A DNA stretch of 54,981 bases from an uncultured Pelagibacteraceae bacterium (GTDB taxonomy: Bacteria; Pseudomonadota; Alphaproteobacteria; Pelagibacterales; Pelagibacteraceae). The notes below the pieces were generated by a model, which saw only the letters and a list, made by a program, of their open reading frames with translations, ran no database searches and was not told the DNA's origin. The stretch's first letter is position 1; each line of letters opens with the position of its first letter. The stretch spans positions 1-54,981 of the forward strand of contig CACLKP010000003.1 of NCBI GenBank assembly GCA_902607585.1, read 5' to 3'. A program made the translations under genes and the position numbers. Shown here piece by piece: positions 1 to 8,579 of this stretch.

Positions 1-1467
1 GACGGTACACTTGAAATTTTTAATCCAGATGGCAATCAAGATAAGGCAGCAATACATGATATTATTTTAGAGTCTGCTATCACTACAATTGTGGATCATG
101 AAGACTCCGTTGCAGCAGTAGATGCTGCGGACAAAGTACATGGATATAGAAATTGGTTAGGATTAATGAAAGGTGACTTAAAATATGAGGGGGAAAAAAA
201 CACAGGTAATAAACCTTTTAATTTCACAAGAAAACTAAATCCTGACAGAGAATATATTTCACCCAATGGAAATAAAATTAAATTACATGGAAGAGCTTTA
301 ATGCTTAATCGAAATGTAGGACATTTGATGACTAATCCCTCTATTTTATTAAATGATGGATCTGAAATTCCGGAAGGTATAATGGATGCATTTATAACAA
401 CAGCAGCGGCAATTCATGATTTTAAAAACAAAGGGAATTCAAGAACAAGTTCTGTTTATATTGTAAAACCTAAAATGCATGGTCCTGATGAAGTTGCGTT
501 TACAGATTTAATTTTTGAAAAAGTTGAAAATGTTTTAGGACTAAAAAAATATACTATTAAAATTGGAATCATGGATGAGGAAAGAAGAACTACAGTTAAT
601 TTAAAAGAGTGTATTAGAGCTGTAAAAAATAGAGTCGTCTTTATTAATACTGGATTTTTAGATCGTACCGGCGATGAAATACATACATCAATGGAAGCTG
701 GACCAATGATAAAAAAAGGAGATATGAAATCCTCTAAATGGATTGCCGCATATGAGAATAATAATGTTGATGTGGGTTTGGCATGCGGATTTTCCGGTAT
801 AGCTCAAATTGGAAAAGGAATGTGGGCTGCTCCAGATAAAATGGCAGATATGGTCGCTCAAAAAATTAATCATTTACAATCTGGAGCTAACTGTGCTTGG
901 GTTCCATCGCCAACCGCCGCCACACTTCATGCATTGCATTATCATCAGGTTGATATTGTTTCTAAACAGAAAGAATTAAAAAAAAGAACGCCTGCAAAGA
1001 TTGAGGATATTCTTTCAATTCCAATTGTAGATAGACAAAATTGGTCAATGGAAGAAATTACTAAGGAATTAGAAAATAATGCACAAGGTATTTTAGGTTA
1101 TGTAGTAAGATGGATTGATCAAGGAGTAGGTTGTTCTAAAGTTCCTGATATTAGCAATGTGGGTTTAATGGAAGATAGAGCAACCTTAAGAATTTCATCA
1201 CAACATATCGCTAATTGGCTGCATCATGGAATTTGCAGTAAAGAGCAAGTATTAAAAACTATGAAAAAAATGGCTAAAATTGTTGACAATCAAAATATTA
1301 AAGATCCCGCTTTAAAAGGATACCCTTCTTATAAAACTATGTCTGGTAACTACGACAAATCTATTGCATTTAAAGCTGCATGTGAATTAGTTTTTCATGG
1401 AAGAAACCAACCATCGGGCTATACTGAACCCATTCTTCATTTAAATAGACTTCTGAAAAAAATCTAG
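1..1467 (+). CDS. glcB: Malate synthase G (5'-truncated by window edge)
   Basis: Condenses glyoxylate with acetyl-CoA to malate in the cytoplasm, completing the glyoxylate bypass. The reading frame is open from base 1, so the ORF-track start (a GTG at 91) is internal and the true start lies outside the window; about 488 C-terminal residues of a family normally near 720 are visible. Family hallmarks are intact: the '[18 protein letters not shown]' block that holds catalytic and Mg-binding residues, and the '[20 protein letters not shown]' block near the C-terminus. In SAR11 genomes this gene is known to be preceded by a glycine riboswitch, but that region is not in view. Its TAG stop interlocks with the stop of convergent recR in the tetramer CTAG. 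Confidence 0.97.
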   Translation, partial: DGTLEIFNPDGNQDKAAIHDIILESAITTIVDHEDSVAAVDAADKVHGYRNWLGLMKGDLKYEGEKNTGNKPFNFTRKLNPDREYISPNGNKIKLHGRALMLNRNVGHLMTNPSILLNDGSEIPEGIMDAFITTAAAIHDFKNKGNSRTSSVYIVKPKMHGPDEVAFTDLIFEKVENVLGLKKYTIKIGIMDEERRTTVNLKECIRAVKNRVVFINTGFLDRTGDEIHTSMEAGPMIKKGDMKSSKWIAAYENNNVDVGLACGFSGIAQIGKGMWAAPDKMADMVAQKINHLQSGANCAWVPSPTAATLHALHYHQVDIVSKQKELKKRTPAKIEDILSIPIVDRQNWSMEEITKELENNAQGILGYVVRWIDQGVGCSKVPDISNVGLMEDRATLRISSQHIANWLHHGICSKEQVLKTMKKMAKIVDNQNIKDPALKGYPSYKTMSGNYDKSIAFKAACELVFHGRNQPSGYTEPILHLNRLLKKI

Positions 1468-2072
1468 TCACTAACTAAGGTATTTCTATTTTTAAAAGCC
1501 GAATATAAAGTTCCATCGTCTAAAAATTCTATTTCTCCACCTACTGGCACTCCTTTGGCTAATCTTGTTATTTTCACTTTTGTATCTTTTAAACAATCCG
1601 ATATATAATGTGAGGTAGTTTCTCCTTCAATGCTCGCGCTGGTCGCAAGAATAACTTCTTTGATTGGATTTTTTTTAACTCGATTAACCAATGATTCAAT
1701 TAATAATCCATTTTTTGTATTTTTGCCTTCGAAAGACGGAAGGACGCCTCCTAGAATGTGATATGAACCATCATATATGCCGGTGCTTTGAATTGTAAAC
1801 ATGTCAGCTAAATTCTCCACTACACAAATTTGATCATACTTTTTGCTTGAACATATGCAGTTTAAATTTGTAGATTTTAGATTGCCGCAAATCTTACAAC
1901 GAACCACATGTTTATAGGTCTGGATTAGTGAATCAGTTAAATTTTTCATTAATTCTTCTCTGTTGTTTATGAGTTTTAAAACTATTCTAGAAGCGGACTT
2001 TCTGCCAAGACCTGGTAATCTTGATATTATTTTTATTAAATCCTCTATTTCTTTAACTTTATTTTCAGCCAT
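1464..2072 (-). CDS. recR: Recombination mediator RecR
   Basis: RecR acts with RecO (and RecF) to load RecA on SSB-coated gaps. The 202-residue protein has the N-terminal helix-hairpin-helix ('[12 protein letters not shown]'), a four-cysteine zinc motif of unusual spacing (CKIC ... CIC), and a Toprim domain ending in the conserved '[20 protein letters not shown]'. The ORF track starts at a TTG (2084); I choose the ATG at 2072 because a GAGGAG ribosome binding site sits five bases upstream and itself overlaps the TGA stop of ybaB. Last gene of a dnaX-ybaB-recR operon, an order widespread in bacteria. All motifs look canonical, so it is a useful control for the divergent genes further along. 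Confidence 0.95.
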   Translation of the reverse strand: MAENKVKEIEDLIKIISRLPGLGRKSASRIVLKLINNREELMKNLTDSLIQTYKHVVRCKICGNLKSTNLNCICSSKKYDQICVVENLADMFTIQSTGIYDGSYHILGGVLPSFEGKNTKNGLLIESLVNRVKKNPIKEVILATSASIEGETTSHYISDCLKDTKVKITRLAKGVPVGGEIEFLDDGTLYSAFKNRNTLVSD

Positions 2073-2080
2073 TTTTCTCC

Positions 2081-2401
2081 TCAATAAGGAAATTTAAATC
2101 CGGGGGGTAAACCAATACCACCTGTAACTTTAGAAATTTCTTCAGAAGTTTTTGTTTGTAATTTTTTTTTTGCATCTCCGTGTGCTGCTAAAATTAAATC
2201 TTCAACGATTTCTTTGTTTTCTTTAATAGCATTAGGGGAAATAGAAAGTTTAACCATTTCGCCGTCTCCATTAAGAGTAACTTTTATAGTTCCACCTCCA
2301 GAAATTCCTTCAACTTCAATTTTCTTCAGAGCTTCCTGCGTTTCTTTCATTTTTTCTTGCATCTTTTTTGCTTGAGATATTAAATCGCTAAAATCCGGCA
2401 T
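2081..2401 (-). CDS. ybaB: YbaB/EbfC family nucleoid-associated protein
   Basis: Small DNA-binding protein that forms tweezer-like dimers and is nearly always found between dnaX and recR, as here. At 106 residues it has the usual size. The amphipathic N-terminal helix ('LISQAKKMQEKMKETQ') and the glycine-rich strand ('ISGGGTIKVTLNGDGEM') are recognisable, as is the 'GGIGLPPGFKFPY' tail. Only three bases separate it from the dnaX stop, and the recR ribosome binding site starts in its stop codon, so translation of all three is probably coupled. The exact physiological role in this organism cannot be told from sequence. Confidence 0.93.
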   Translation of the reverse strand: MPDFSDLISQAKKMQEKMKETQEALKKIEVEGISGGGTIKVTLNGDGEMVKLSISPNAIKENKEIVEDLILAAHGDAKKKLQTKTSEEISKVTGGIGLPPGFKFPY

Positions 2402-2404
2402 AAT

Positions 2405-4105
2405 TTAGTCATTTTTTATAATTTCTAATAATTCCCCATCTGAAAAAATATTTTTAAATTTTTTATAAACTTCACCTTTTTTTTCTTGATGAAGAAATTC
2501 TTTTTTTTTTATATCTTGAAGTTTTGAAAAGGTTTCTTGACCCTTTTCTTTTGATAAAGTTATAACCCATCTATTTCCTGTCCATTCAAGTAACTTTTCA
2601 GACAAATTGCGAACAAAATTTTTATCAAGATTTTGGTTAAAGCTTATATCTATTTTCCCTTGAGAAAATTTAATTAAATTTACATTCTTTTCTAAATCAT
2701 ATTTTAACTGAATTTCTTTTTTCCTTGACGATAAATAAATTAAATCTTCAAAAGATAAAACTTTTTCCATTGTTGCTTTTGTTACTAAATTTTTTGGTTT
2801 TAAAGATGATAATACTGGTTTTGTTTGGGTTGTATTTTTAATTTGGTCTTTAGAAATTGTTGTTATTTGGCTTTCATCATTTATAATTTTTTTATTATTT
2901 TCAGGTTCAATTATTTTATTATTATTTTCTTCCATTTGTTTTAAATTATTTTTTTTTAAGGAATCTAATACTTTTTCATAAGAAGGCATGTCTTTTAAAT
3001 GTACCAATCTAACTATTAACATTTCTAAAGATAAAATCGGATTAGAAACTACTGATAATTCTTCTAATACTTTTAATATAAGTTGCCAAAAAATTATTAG
3101 AGTAGATATGTTTATATTATTTGAAATTGAATCAATAGTTTTCAGCTCCGACTCGGATATCGATAAATCTGAATCAAAATTCCCGATGTTTTTTTTTTGT
3201 TGTATAAAATATATTATTTCTAAGAGTTCATTTAGAAAATTAGTTGGCTCAATACCCTGATTTATCATCTCTCTTAATAATTCTATAGATTTTTTTTGTT
3301 CACCTTGAAAAATAAAATTTAATAAATTTAAAATTTTTGATCTGTCTGCAATTCCTAGCATTTTCCTTACAAAAATTTCATCAATTTCTTTTCCTTCGCT
3401 ATTTTGGCTAACAAGCGCCCTATCTAAAAGTGATAATGAATCTCTTACAGATCCTTCAGCTGCTTTTGCAATTAATATTAATGCTTTTTCAGATACTCCT
3501 CCATTTTCTATTTCCAAAATTTTCTTAAGATTTTCCAACAAATCTTTTGTGGAAACTCTATGCAAATCAAACCTCTGACATCTTGAAACAATAGTTACAG
3601 GTACTTTTTTTACTTCGGTAGTTGCAAATATAAATTTTAAATGTGGGGGAGGTTCTTCTAAAGTTTTTAATAGTCCATTAAATGCTTGTTTTGATAACAT
3701 ATGAACTTCGTCTAAAATTATTATTTTATATTTTGCACTTGTAGGATTGTATTTTGAGGACTCTATCAACTCTCTTATGTCATCTATTCCAGTTCTTGAC
3801 GCCGCATCCATTTCTAATACATCTAGATGTTTTGAATTGCTGATTTCTTCGCAGTGACAGTATTCGCCTTGATTGCATTTTTCCCCCTGAATAAAATTCT
3901 TATTACAATTTATCGCTTTAGCAATTAAACGTGCCGTAGTTGTCTTACCAATACCTCGAATTCCGGTTAGTAAATATGCATTTGGTAATTTATTTAATTT
4001 GATTGAATTGGTTATGGTTTCAACCATTATATCTTGACCAATTAATTCTTTAAAATTCTTTGGTCTATATTTTAGTGCTAAAATTTTGTATGCAGCATTT
4101 CCCAT
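2405..4105 (-). CDS. dnaX: DNA polymerase III subunits tau/gamma
   Basis: Clamp-loader ATPase of the replicative polymerase. Residues 1-240 form the AAA+ module: Walker A 'GIRGIGKTTTARL' (about 48-60), a zinc module with C67, C77, C83 and C85, Walker B 'IILDEVHMLS', and the sensor/arginine-finger strand 'VTIVSRCQRF'. Domain III runs to about residue 370, followed by an asparagine/lysine-rich linker and a C-terminal domain (about 455-566) typical of tau. At codon 383 there is a run of nine A with stops in both other frames immediately after it, so a short gamma-like form of about 386 residues may also be made (see findings). The ATG lies only 11 bases past the 3' end of the SRP RNA, and I see no ribosome binding site apart from RNA sequence. 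Confidence 0.96.
   Translation of the reverse strand: MGNAAYKILALKYRPKNFKELIGQDIMVETITNSIKLNKLPNAYLLTGIRGIGKTTTARLIAKAINCNKNFIQGEKCNQGEYCHCEEISNSKHLDVLEMDAASRTGIDDIRELIESSKYNPTSAKYKIIILDEVHMLSKQAFNGLLKTLEEPPPHLKFIFATTEVKKVPVTIVSRCQRFDLHRVSTKDLLENLKKILEIENGGVSEKALILIAKAAEGSVRDSLSLLDRALVSQNSEGKEIDEIFVRKMLGIADRSKILNLLNFIFQGEQKKSIELLREMINQGIEPTNFLNELLEIIYFIQQKKNIGNFDSDLSISESELKTIDSISNNINISTLIIFWQLILKVLEELSVVSNPILSLEMLIVRLVHLKDMPSYEKVLDSLKKNNLKQMEENNNKIIEPENNKKIINDESQITTISKDQIKNTTQTKPVLSSLKPKNLVTKATMEKVLSFEDLIYLSSRKKEIQLKYDLEKNVNLIKFSQGKIDISFNQNLDKNFVRNLSEKLLEWTGNRWVITLSKEKGQETFSKLQDIKKKEFLHQEKKGEVYKKFKNIFSDGELLEIIKND
2949..2957 (-). promoter_or_regulatory. Candidate A9 slippery site inside dnaX
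   Basis: On the coding strand the sequence reads TTA AAA AAA AAT AAT TTA, an uninterrupted run of nine A at codons 383-386. Adding one A gives TTA AAA AAA AAA TAA, and removing one gives TTA AAA AAA ATA ATT TAA, so either slip stops translation at once. The position is just beyond the clamp-loader domain III, which is where the gamma form ends in species that make one. Transcriptional slippage on nine A is the known mechanism for Thermus thermophilus dnaX. Use in this organism is inferred. Confidence 0.5.
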
Positions 4106-4116
4106 ATTTTATACAA

Positions 4117-4210
4117 GGAGACTGAACAACAACCTGAAGCTTGTAATTAAGTCTGCTCGCGTTAGCGCCTGAACTGATTGTGTTACAAACTCCACCCGTT
4201 GTCAGCCTCC
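4117..4210 (-). ncRNA. ffs: Signal recognition particle RNA (4.5S type)
   Basis: RNA scaffold of the signal recognition particle; it binds Ffh and targets membrane proteins to the Sec machinery. On the minus strand the ends pair as one long stem (GGAGGCTGACAAC with GTTGTTCAGTCTCC, about 13 pairs with one bulged U and one G-U). The apical part reads TTCAGGCG-CTAA-CGCGAGCAG: a three-pair GCG/CGC stem with a CTAA tetraloop, then the CAG opposite AGCAG internal loop diagnostic of helix 8. Length is about 94 nt, the short bacterial form. It sits between pheA and dnaX; linkage of SRP RNA to dnaX is also known in Bacillus. Both ends are inferred from pairing and the promoter. Confidence 0.88.
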
Positions 4211-4216
4211 AATTTT

Positions 4217-4246
4217 ATTATATCAGTATCAAAATAAGAACTACAA
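4217..4246 (-). promoter_or_regulatory. Sigma-70-type promoter of the SRP RNA
   Basis: On the minus strand TTGTAG (4246-4241), an 18-base spacer and a perfect TATAAT (4222-4217) precede the first G of the RNA (4210) by six bases. The fit of the -10 box to the structural 5' end of ffs is what supports the call; the -35 box matches consensus only at its TTG. Confidence 0.7.
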
Positions 4247-4262
4247 TATCCGTGTAGGTTGT

Positions 4263-5111
4263 TTATTTTTTTTTAGATCTAAACAAATGAGCTTCATAAA
4301 CCCCTAAAATATCCAATTTTTCTGTATGAAATCCTAATTCTTCAAGTGATTTTTGCAAAGATAAATCCTCTATATGACCTTCTATATCAATATAAAAATT
4401 CACTTGGTCAAATGTATTTTTGACTGAAAAACTTTCTAATTTGCATAAATTTACTCCGTTTGTTGCAAAACCACCCAATGCTTTATAAAGGGCTGCTGGA
4501 ATACTTTTAAGTTTAAAAATACAACTTGTAATATATTTTTTATCAGTAAACTCTGGATGTTTTGAATCTTTTCCCATAATAAAAAATCTAGTAACGTTAC
4601 CTGATTCGTCTTCTATATTCGATTTTAGTATTTCCAAATTATAAATTTTTGCAGCAAGTTCTGAGGCTATGGCTCCTTCACTTTTGTCTTTATTTTCAGA
4701 AATAAATTTTGCAGACCCCGCGGTGTCTGCTGAAATTACAGATATTAATTTGTTATCAGAAATAAATTTTTGTGCCTGGCCCAAGGCCTGCGCATGGGAT
4801 CTTACAGTTTTTATATCTTTCATTTTTGAGCCTTTAATCCCAAGTAAATTGTGTTTAACTTTTTGAAAATGTTCTGCATGGATTTGAAGCTTATACTTTG
4901 GTATCAAATAATGTATATCCGCTACCCTTCCAGCTAGAGAATTTTCTATTGGTATAACAATCTTATATTCTGAGTTATCTCTTGCTAATTGGAAAGCTTC
5001 TTCAAAGGTCGCGCATGCTGTCGCTTCAACATTTGGAAAAACTTCTAAACAGGCCAAATGAGAATAGGCACCCTTTTCTCCTTGAAAGGCTATTTTTACT
5101 TTTTCTTTCAT
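4263..5111 (-). CDS. pheA: Prephenate dehydratase
   Basis: Converts prephenate to phenylpyruvate, the committed step to phenylalanine. This is a stand-alone dehydratase without chorismate mutase; 282 residues is the usual length. Catalytic domain: 'IAFQGEKGAYSHLA' at the start and the 'VTRFFIMGKD' block around residue 170 containing the essential Thr-Arg-Phe. The C-terminal ACT domain ('GALY/ALYKALGGFATNGVNLCKLES') is the phenylalanine-sensing regulatory module, so feedback inhibition is likely. It starts two bases after the kdsB stop, indicating a kdsB-pheA transcript. About 50 bases downstream the SRP RNA begins with its own promoter. Confidence 0.94.
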   Translation of the reverse strand: MKEKVKIAFQGEKGAYSHLACLEVFPNVEATACATFEEAFQLARDNSEYKIVIPIENSLAGRVADIHYLIPKYKLQIHAEHFQKVKHNLLGIKGSKMKDIKTVRSHAQALGQAQKFISDNKLISVISADTAGSAKFISENKDKSEGAIASELAAKIYNLEILKSNIEDESGNVTRFFIMGKDSKHPEFTDKKYITSCIFKLKSIPAALYKALGGFATNGVNLCKLESFSVKNTFDQVNFYIDIEGHIEDLSLQKSLEELGFHTEKLDILGVYEAHLFRSKKK

Positions 5112-5113
5112 AA

Positions 5114-5848
5114 CTAATTCATCTCTTTACTTACGTTTATTAAATCTTTTTCAGTATCAACACTTAAAGGTTTAGAATCACATAATCCTACTTTTATAAT
5201 TAAATCATTTTCCATAGCTCGCATCTGTTCTAAATTTCTTTCTATTTCTAATTTAGATCTAGAAAACTTTACATACTTTGTTAAAGCAATATTTGTAAAG
5301 GCATAAATTCCTATGTGATGATAAGTTTTTTTATGATTTAAATCTTTTTTTATACGAAAAAAATCTTTTGCCCTAAAAAAATCATTATCTTTCAAGATTT
5401 CATCCATTTCAACTTTCACAACATTCATATCAGTAATTTCATCTTTGTCTACAATGGGGGAAGCTAATGTTCCAATGTCACAATCATTGCCTCTCATAAG
5501 TTTTTCTAACTTTGAAATGAAATTTGAATTTATATTAGGCAAATCGCCCTGTAGATTAAAAATTAAATCTACATTGTTTTTCATCTCTTTCTTTATGTAT
5601 GCTTCGTAAACACGATCACTACCCGAAGGATGATCTGGTTTAGTCAAAATTGCTTTCCCACCATTTTCTTTAACGACTTGAAAAATTTCATCATCAGGTG
5701 TTGCCACAAGCACTTCCCCAATTTTTGATTCTTGTGCCCTATTAAGCACATGAATAATCATCGGCACACCATTAATCTTTGCAAGGGGTTTGTTAGGAAA
5801 TCTTTTAGCTCCTAATCGAGTTGGTATTATTATTGCAGTATTTTTCAT
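5114..5848 (-). CDS. kdsB: 3-deoxy-manno-octulosonate cytidylyltransferase
   Basis: Activates Kdo with CTP to CMP-Kdo for lipopolysaccharide inner core assembly. The protein is 244 residues, normal for KdsB, with the nucleotide-binding start 'IIIPTRLGAKRFPNKPLAKI', the 'PDHPSGSDRVYEA' segment and 'FNLQGDLPNI' metal/nucleotide region (canonical 'VNVQGDEP', here with L in place of E). The last third contains the 'HHIGIYAF' motif typical of the family. With kdsD (11719) and lptB/lptC in this window it shows that the organism makes Kdo-containing lipid A. Divergent from the cytochrome c gene, with 98 bases between the two starts. Confidence 0.92.
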   Translation of the reverse strand: MKNTAIIIPTRLGAKRFPNKPLAKINGVPMIIHVLNRAQESKIGEVLVATPDDEIFQVVKENGGKAILTKPDHPSGSDRVYEAYIKKEMKNNVDLIFNLQGDLPNINSNFISKLEKLMRGNDCDIGTLASPIVDKDEITDMNVVKVEMDEILKDNDFFRAKDFFRIKKDLNHKKTYHHIGIYAFTNIALTKYVKFSRSKLEIERNLEQMRAMENDLIIKVGLCDSKPLSVDTEKDLINVSKEMN

Positions 5849-5946
5849 AGAACTAAGAAAATTATGCGTCTAAAAGTCCATTTTTTTACTAAAGGTCATG
5901 ATATAAATTAGAATAGAGTTGTACTAAATTTATAAGACTTATTAAA

Positions 5947-6477
5947 ATGAATAAAATTATTGTTTCCATTATATTTGCAATAATCATAGTTATAGGAATT
6001 GATAAAGTTGCAGATGTAATATTTTATGTAGAAAAACCAGAAAAATCTGCATATCAAGTTGCTACTGTTACTACCGTTGCTAGTACCACTTCTGCTGAAA
6101 CAGGTTCAGTAAGTTCTGAGTCTGGAAATATTATGGCATTGTTTTCATCAACAAGTGCTACGGAAGGTGCAAAAGTTTTCAAAAAATGTGCAGCTTGTCA
6201 CAGCATTGCTGAAAATGGCGGTAATAAAATTGGGCCAGCACTATGGGGCGTGTTGGGAAGATCAGCCGGTTCTATTCCAGATTACAAATATTCAAAGGCG
6301 ATGGCAGCGTATGGTAAAAATTGGTCATTCGAGGAAATGAATGGTTTTTTAATAAAACCAAAGGATTGGATAAAAGGAACTAAAATGTCTTTTGCTGGAT
6401 TAAAAAAACCAAAAGAAAGAGCCGCAGTAATTCTATACATGAATGAAAATACGAATAGTCCGTTACCGCTCCAATAA
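5947..6477 (+). CDS. cycM: Membrane-anchored class I cytochrome c
   Basis: Electron carrier held at the periplasmic face of the inner membrane. Residues 5-28 form an uncleaved signal anchor, followed by a Ser/Thr/Ala-rich flexible linker (about 38-75). The haem domain has CAACH (C81, C84, H85) and the axial methionine in 'GTKMSFAG' (M147). The arrangement (anchor, linker, small cytochrome c) matches the alphaproteobacterial CycM / c552 type that links the bc1 complex to terminal oxidase. Monocistronic: divergent from kdsB and ending four bases before the stop of convergent argF. The symbol is given by architecture, so a related diheme-free c-type carrier is possible. Confidence 0.85.
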   Translation: MNKIIVSIIFAIIIVIGIDKVADVIFYVEKPEKSAYQVATVTTVASTTSAETGSVSSESGNIMALFSSTSATEGAKVFKKCAACHSIAENGGNKIGPALWGVLGRSAGSIPDYKYSKAMAAYGKNWSFEEMNGFLIKPKDWIKGTKMSFAGLKKPKERAAVILYMNENTNSPLPLQ

Positions 6478-6481
6478 ATAT

Positions 6482-7405
6482 TTACTTAAGACACCACTCT
6501 ATAATACTTTTTTGTGCATGAACTCTATTTAAAGCTTCTAACCAAACCGCAGATTGCTTTCCATCCATTACTTCATCGGTAACTTCTTCTCCTCTGCAAG
6601 CTGGTAGACAATGCATAAAAATTGCATCAGTTTTAGCTAGTTTCATTATTTTGTTATTAACCTGATAAGGTTTTAATAATTTCTTCTTTTTTTTCTTATT
6701 TACCGTATCTCCCATTGAAATCCATTTATCAGTCATAACACAATCGGCTAAACTTGCTGCTTTATTAGGATCGTTTGTAATTAAAATTTTTGCTTTCTTG
6801 CTTTTTGCCCAGTTAAGAATTTTTTTATTAGGTATTAATTGTTTTGGACAAGCAATAGATAGTTCAAAATTAAACTGAGCTGAAGCTTCTATTAAAGAGT
6901 AAACAACATTATTGCCATCTCCTAACCAAGCGATTTTTTTATTTGCTATAGAGCCTTTTAATTCTTCAAAAGTCATAATATCGGACATAATCTGGCATGG
7001 ATGACTTAAGTTTGTTAAACCGTTGATAATAGGAATATCTAAATGCTTAGAAAATTCTAAAAAATGTTCATGTTTAGTGGTTCTCATCATTACTATATCG
7101 CCATATTGGGATAAAACCTTTGCTGTATCATGTACACTTTCATCTCCGCTTCCATAATGACTTTCTTTTGGATTTAGTACTACAAGCTGTCCACCTAATT
7201 GCTTCATCGCAAGTTCAAAAGATATTCTTGTCCTTGTTGAAGATTTTTCAAAGATCATTATTAATATTTTGTCTGTTAAGTAAGCTTCTGGGTCTATGGC
7301 AGATTTATTAAGATTAGATCTTTTTTCCTTTTGTGATTTGGCATGATCTATAATCTTTCTTAAATCTTTTTTTTCAACATCAGCTATATTTATAAAATTT
7401 TTCAT
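6482..7405 (-). CDS. argF: Ornithine carbamoyltransferase
   Basis: Transfers carbamoyl to ornithine, giving citrulline in arginine synthesis. The 307-residue protein has the carbamoyl-phosphate site 'SSTRTRISFE', the 'SHPCQIMSD' loop and the ornithine-binding 'MHCLPACRGEEV' (the common form has HRGEE). The ORF-track start at 7426 is a TTG inside argD; I use the ATG at 7405, which follows the argD stop by two bases and gives the standard N-terminus 'MKNFINIADV'. Last gene of a minus-strand operon with argD and an ABC-2 permease. It ends four bases from the convergent cytochrome c stop, with no room for a hairpin terminator. Confidence 0.95.
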   Translation of the reverse strand: MKNFINIADVEKKDLRKIIDHAKSQKEKRSNLNKSAIDPEAYLTDKILIMIFEKSSTRTRISFELAMKQLGGQLVVLNPKESHYGSGDESVHDTAKVLSQYGDIVMMRTTKHEHFLEFSKHLDIPIINGLTNLSHPCQIMSDIMTFEELKGSIANKKIAWLGDGNNVVYSLIEASAQFNFELSIACPKQLIPNKKILNWAKSKKAKILITNDPNKAASLADCVMTDKWISMGDTVNKKKKKKLLKPYQVNNKIMKLAKTDAIFMHCLPACRGEEVTDEVMDGKQSAVWLEALNRVHAQKSIIEWCLK

Positions 7406-7407
7406 AC

Positions 7408-8574
7408 TTAACTCATTTCCTTGCAAGCTTTTTCGATTTTGTTTATTGCTTCATCTAATTCTTTATTTTCTACTATAAGTGGAGGAAAAAGTCTTATAAC
7501 ATTTTCTTCAGCTTTTACTGTGAGCATTTTATGATTCATTAACTTTTTTATAAATTCTACATTATCTACCAACATCTTTAATCCTTTTATTAAACCAATC
7601 CCTCTAATTTCTCCAATAATTTTTGGGTAGTTATTTTTAATTTTATTTAAACCCTGATCAAAATATTTACCTTTTTCTTTTACATTTTCTAAAAAATCTT
7701 TTTTAAAAATAACATCAAGAACCGCATTTCCCACGGCCATAGCTAATGGATTTCCTCCAAATGTACTTCCGTGTGTGCCAGCGGTCATACCAACAGACAC
7801 TTTTTTTGTAACTAAACATGCCCCTAGTGGAAAACCTCCACCAATTCCTTTGGCAATTGGAACAATATCTGGAGTAATGCCGGATTTTTCAAAAGCAAAA
7901 AAACTACCCGTTCTTCCCATACCGCACTGAACTTCATCCAATATTAACAATATATCGTTTTTATCACATAGCTCCCTTAAACCTTTAAGACAAAAGTCAG
8001 GAACAACTTTAAGTCCACCTTCACCGAGCAGAGATTCGATCATTATTCCCGCCGTATTTTTATTAATAGCTTTTTTCACGGCCTCATGATCTCCAAAAGG
8101 AACTTGATCAAAACCATCCACTGCGGGACCAAAGCCTTCTGTATGTTTTGGATTATTCGCAGCAAATAAAGCTGCCAAAGTTCTTCCATGAAAAGCTCCT
8201 TGAAAAGTAATAATCCTATTTTTTTCAGGTTTTCCAATTTTATGAAAATATTTTCTAGCAATTTTAATGCTTGCCTCAGTGGCTTCAGTTCCTGAGTTTT
8301 GAAAACAAACAAAATCAGCAAATGTATTATCAGTAAGTCTTTTAGCCAACCTTTCCTGTTCTGGAATTACAAAAGCATTTGAGACGTGCCATAATTTTTT
8401 AGATTGGGTTTGTATCTCGTTTACTAAATGTTCATGACAATGACCCAAAATATTAGTTGCTATACCCTGAACAAAATCAAGATACTTGTCTCCATTTTCT
8501 GCAAAAAGATAGCTTCCCTTCCCTTTGGTAAAAGAAATAGCCTTCCTTGCGTATGTATCAAGAATAGAACTCAT
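7408..8574 (-). CDS. argD: Acetylornithine aminotransferase
   Basis: PLP-dependent class III aminotransferase producing N-acetylornithine; such enzymes often also serve succinyldiaminopimelate in lysine synthesis. 388 residues. The phosphate-binding 'GTEATEASIKIARKY', the 'LDEVQCGMGRTG' cofactor aspartate motif, and the Schiff-base lysine in 'PIAKGIGGGFPLGA' are all present, as is 'GTHGSTFGGNPLA'. Directly upstream of argF, so ornithine synthesis and its carbamoylation are co-transcribed. Separated from the upstream ABC-2 permease by five bases. Confidence 0.95.
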   Translation of the reverse strand: MSSILDTYARKAISFTKGKGSYLFAENGDKYLDFVQGIATNILGHCHEHLVNEIQTQSKKLWHVSNAFVIPEQERLAKRLTDNTFADFVCFQNSGTEATEASIKIARKYFHKIGKPEKNRIITFQGAFHGRTLAALFAANNPKHTEGFGPAVDGFDQVPFGDHEAVKKAINKNTAGIMIESLLGEGGLKVVPDFCLKGLRELCDKNDILLILDEVQCGMGRTGSFFAFEKSGITPDIVPIAKGIGGGFPLGACLVTKKVSVGMTAGTHGSTFGGNPLAMAVGNAVLDVIFKKDFLENVKEKGKYFDQGLNKIKNNYPKIIGEIRGIGLIKGLKMLVDNVEFIKKLMNHKMLTVKAEENVIRLFPPLIVENKELDEAINKIEKACKEMS

Positions 8575-8579
8575 ATTTT

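Noticed and set aside
688-873. Minus-strand 61-residue ORF inside glcB, and similar antisense ORFs such as 2988-3260, 19825-20274 and 35772-36485
   Set aside because: Shadows of conserved genes on the other strand; compositions are those expected of antisense frames.
2495-2515. A second long A-run near the end of dnaX as a frameshift site
   Set aside because: It lies in the last 30 codons, so slippage there would only alter the tail and not make a gamma-like product.
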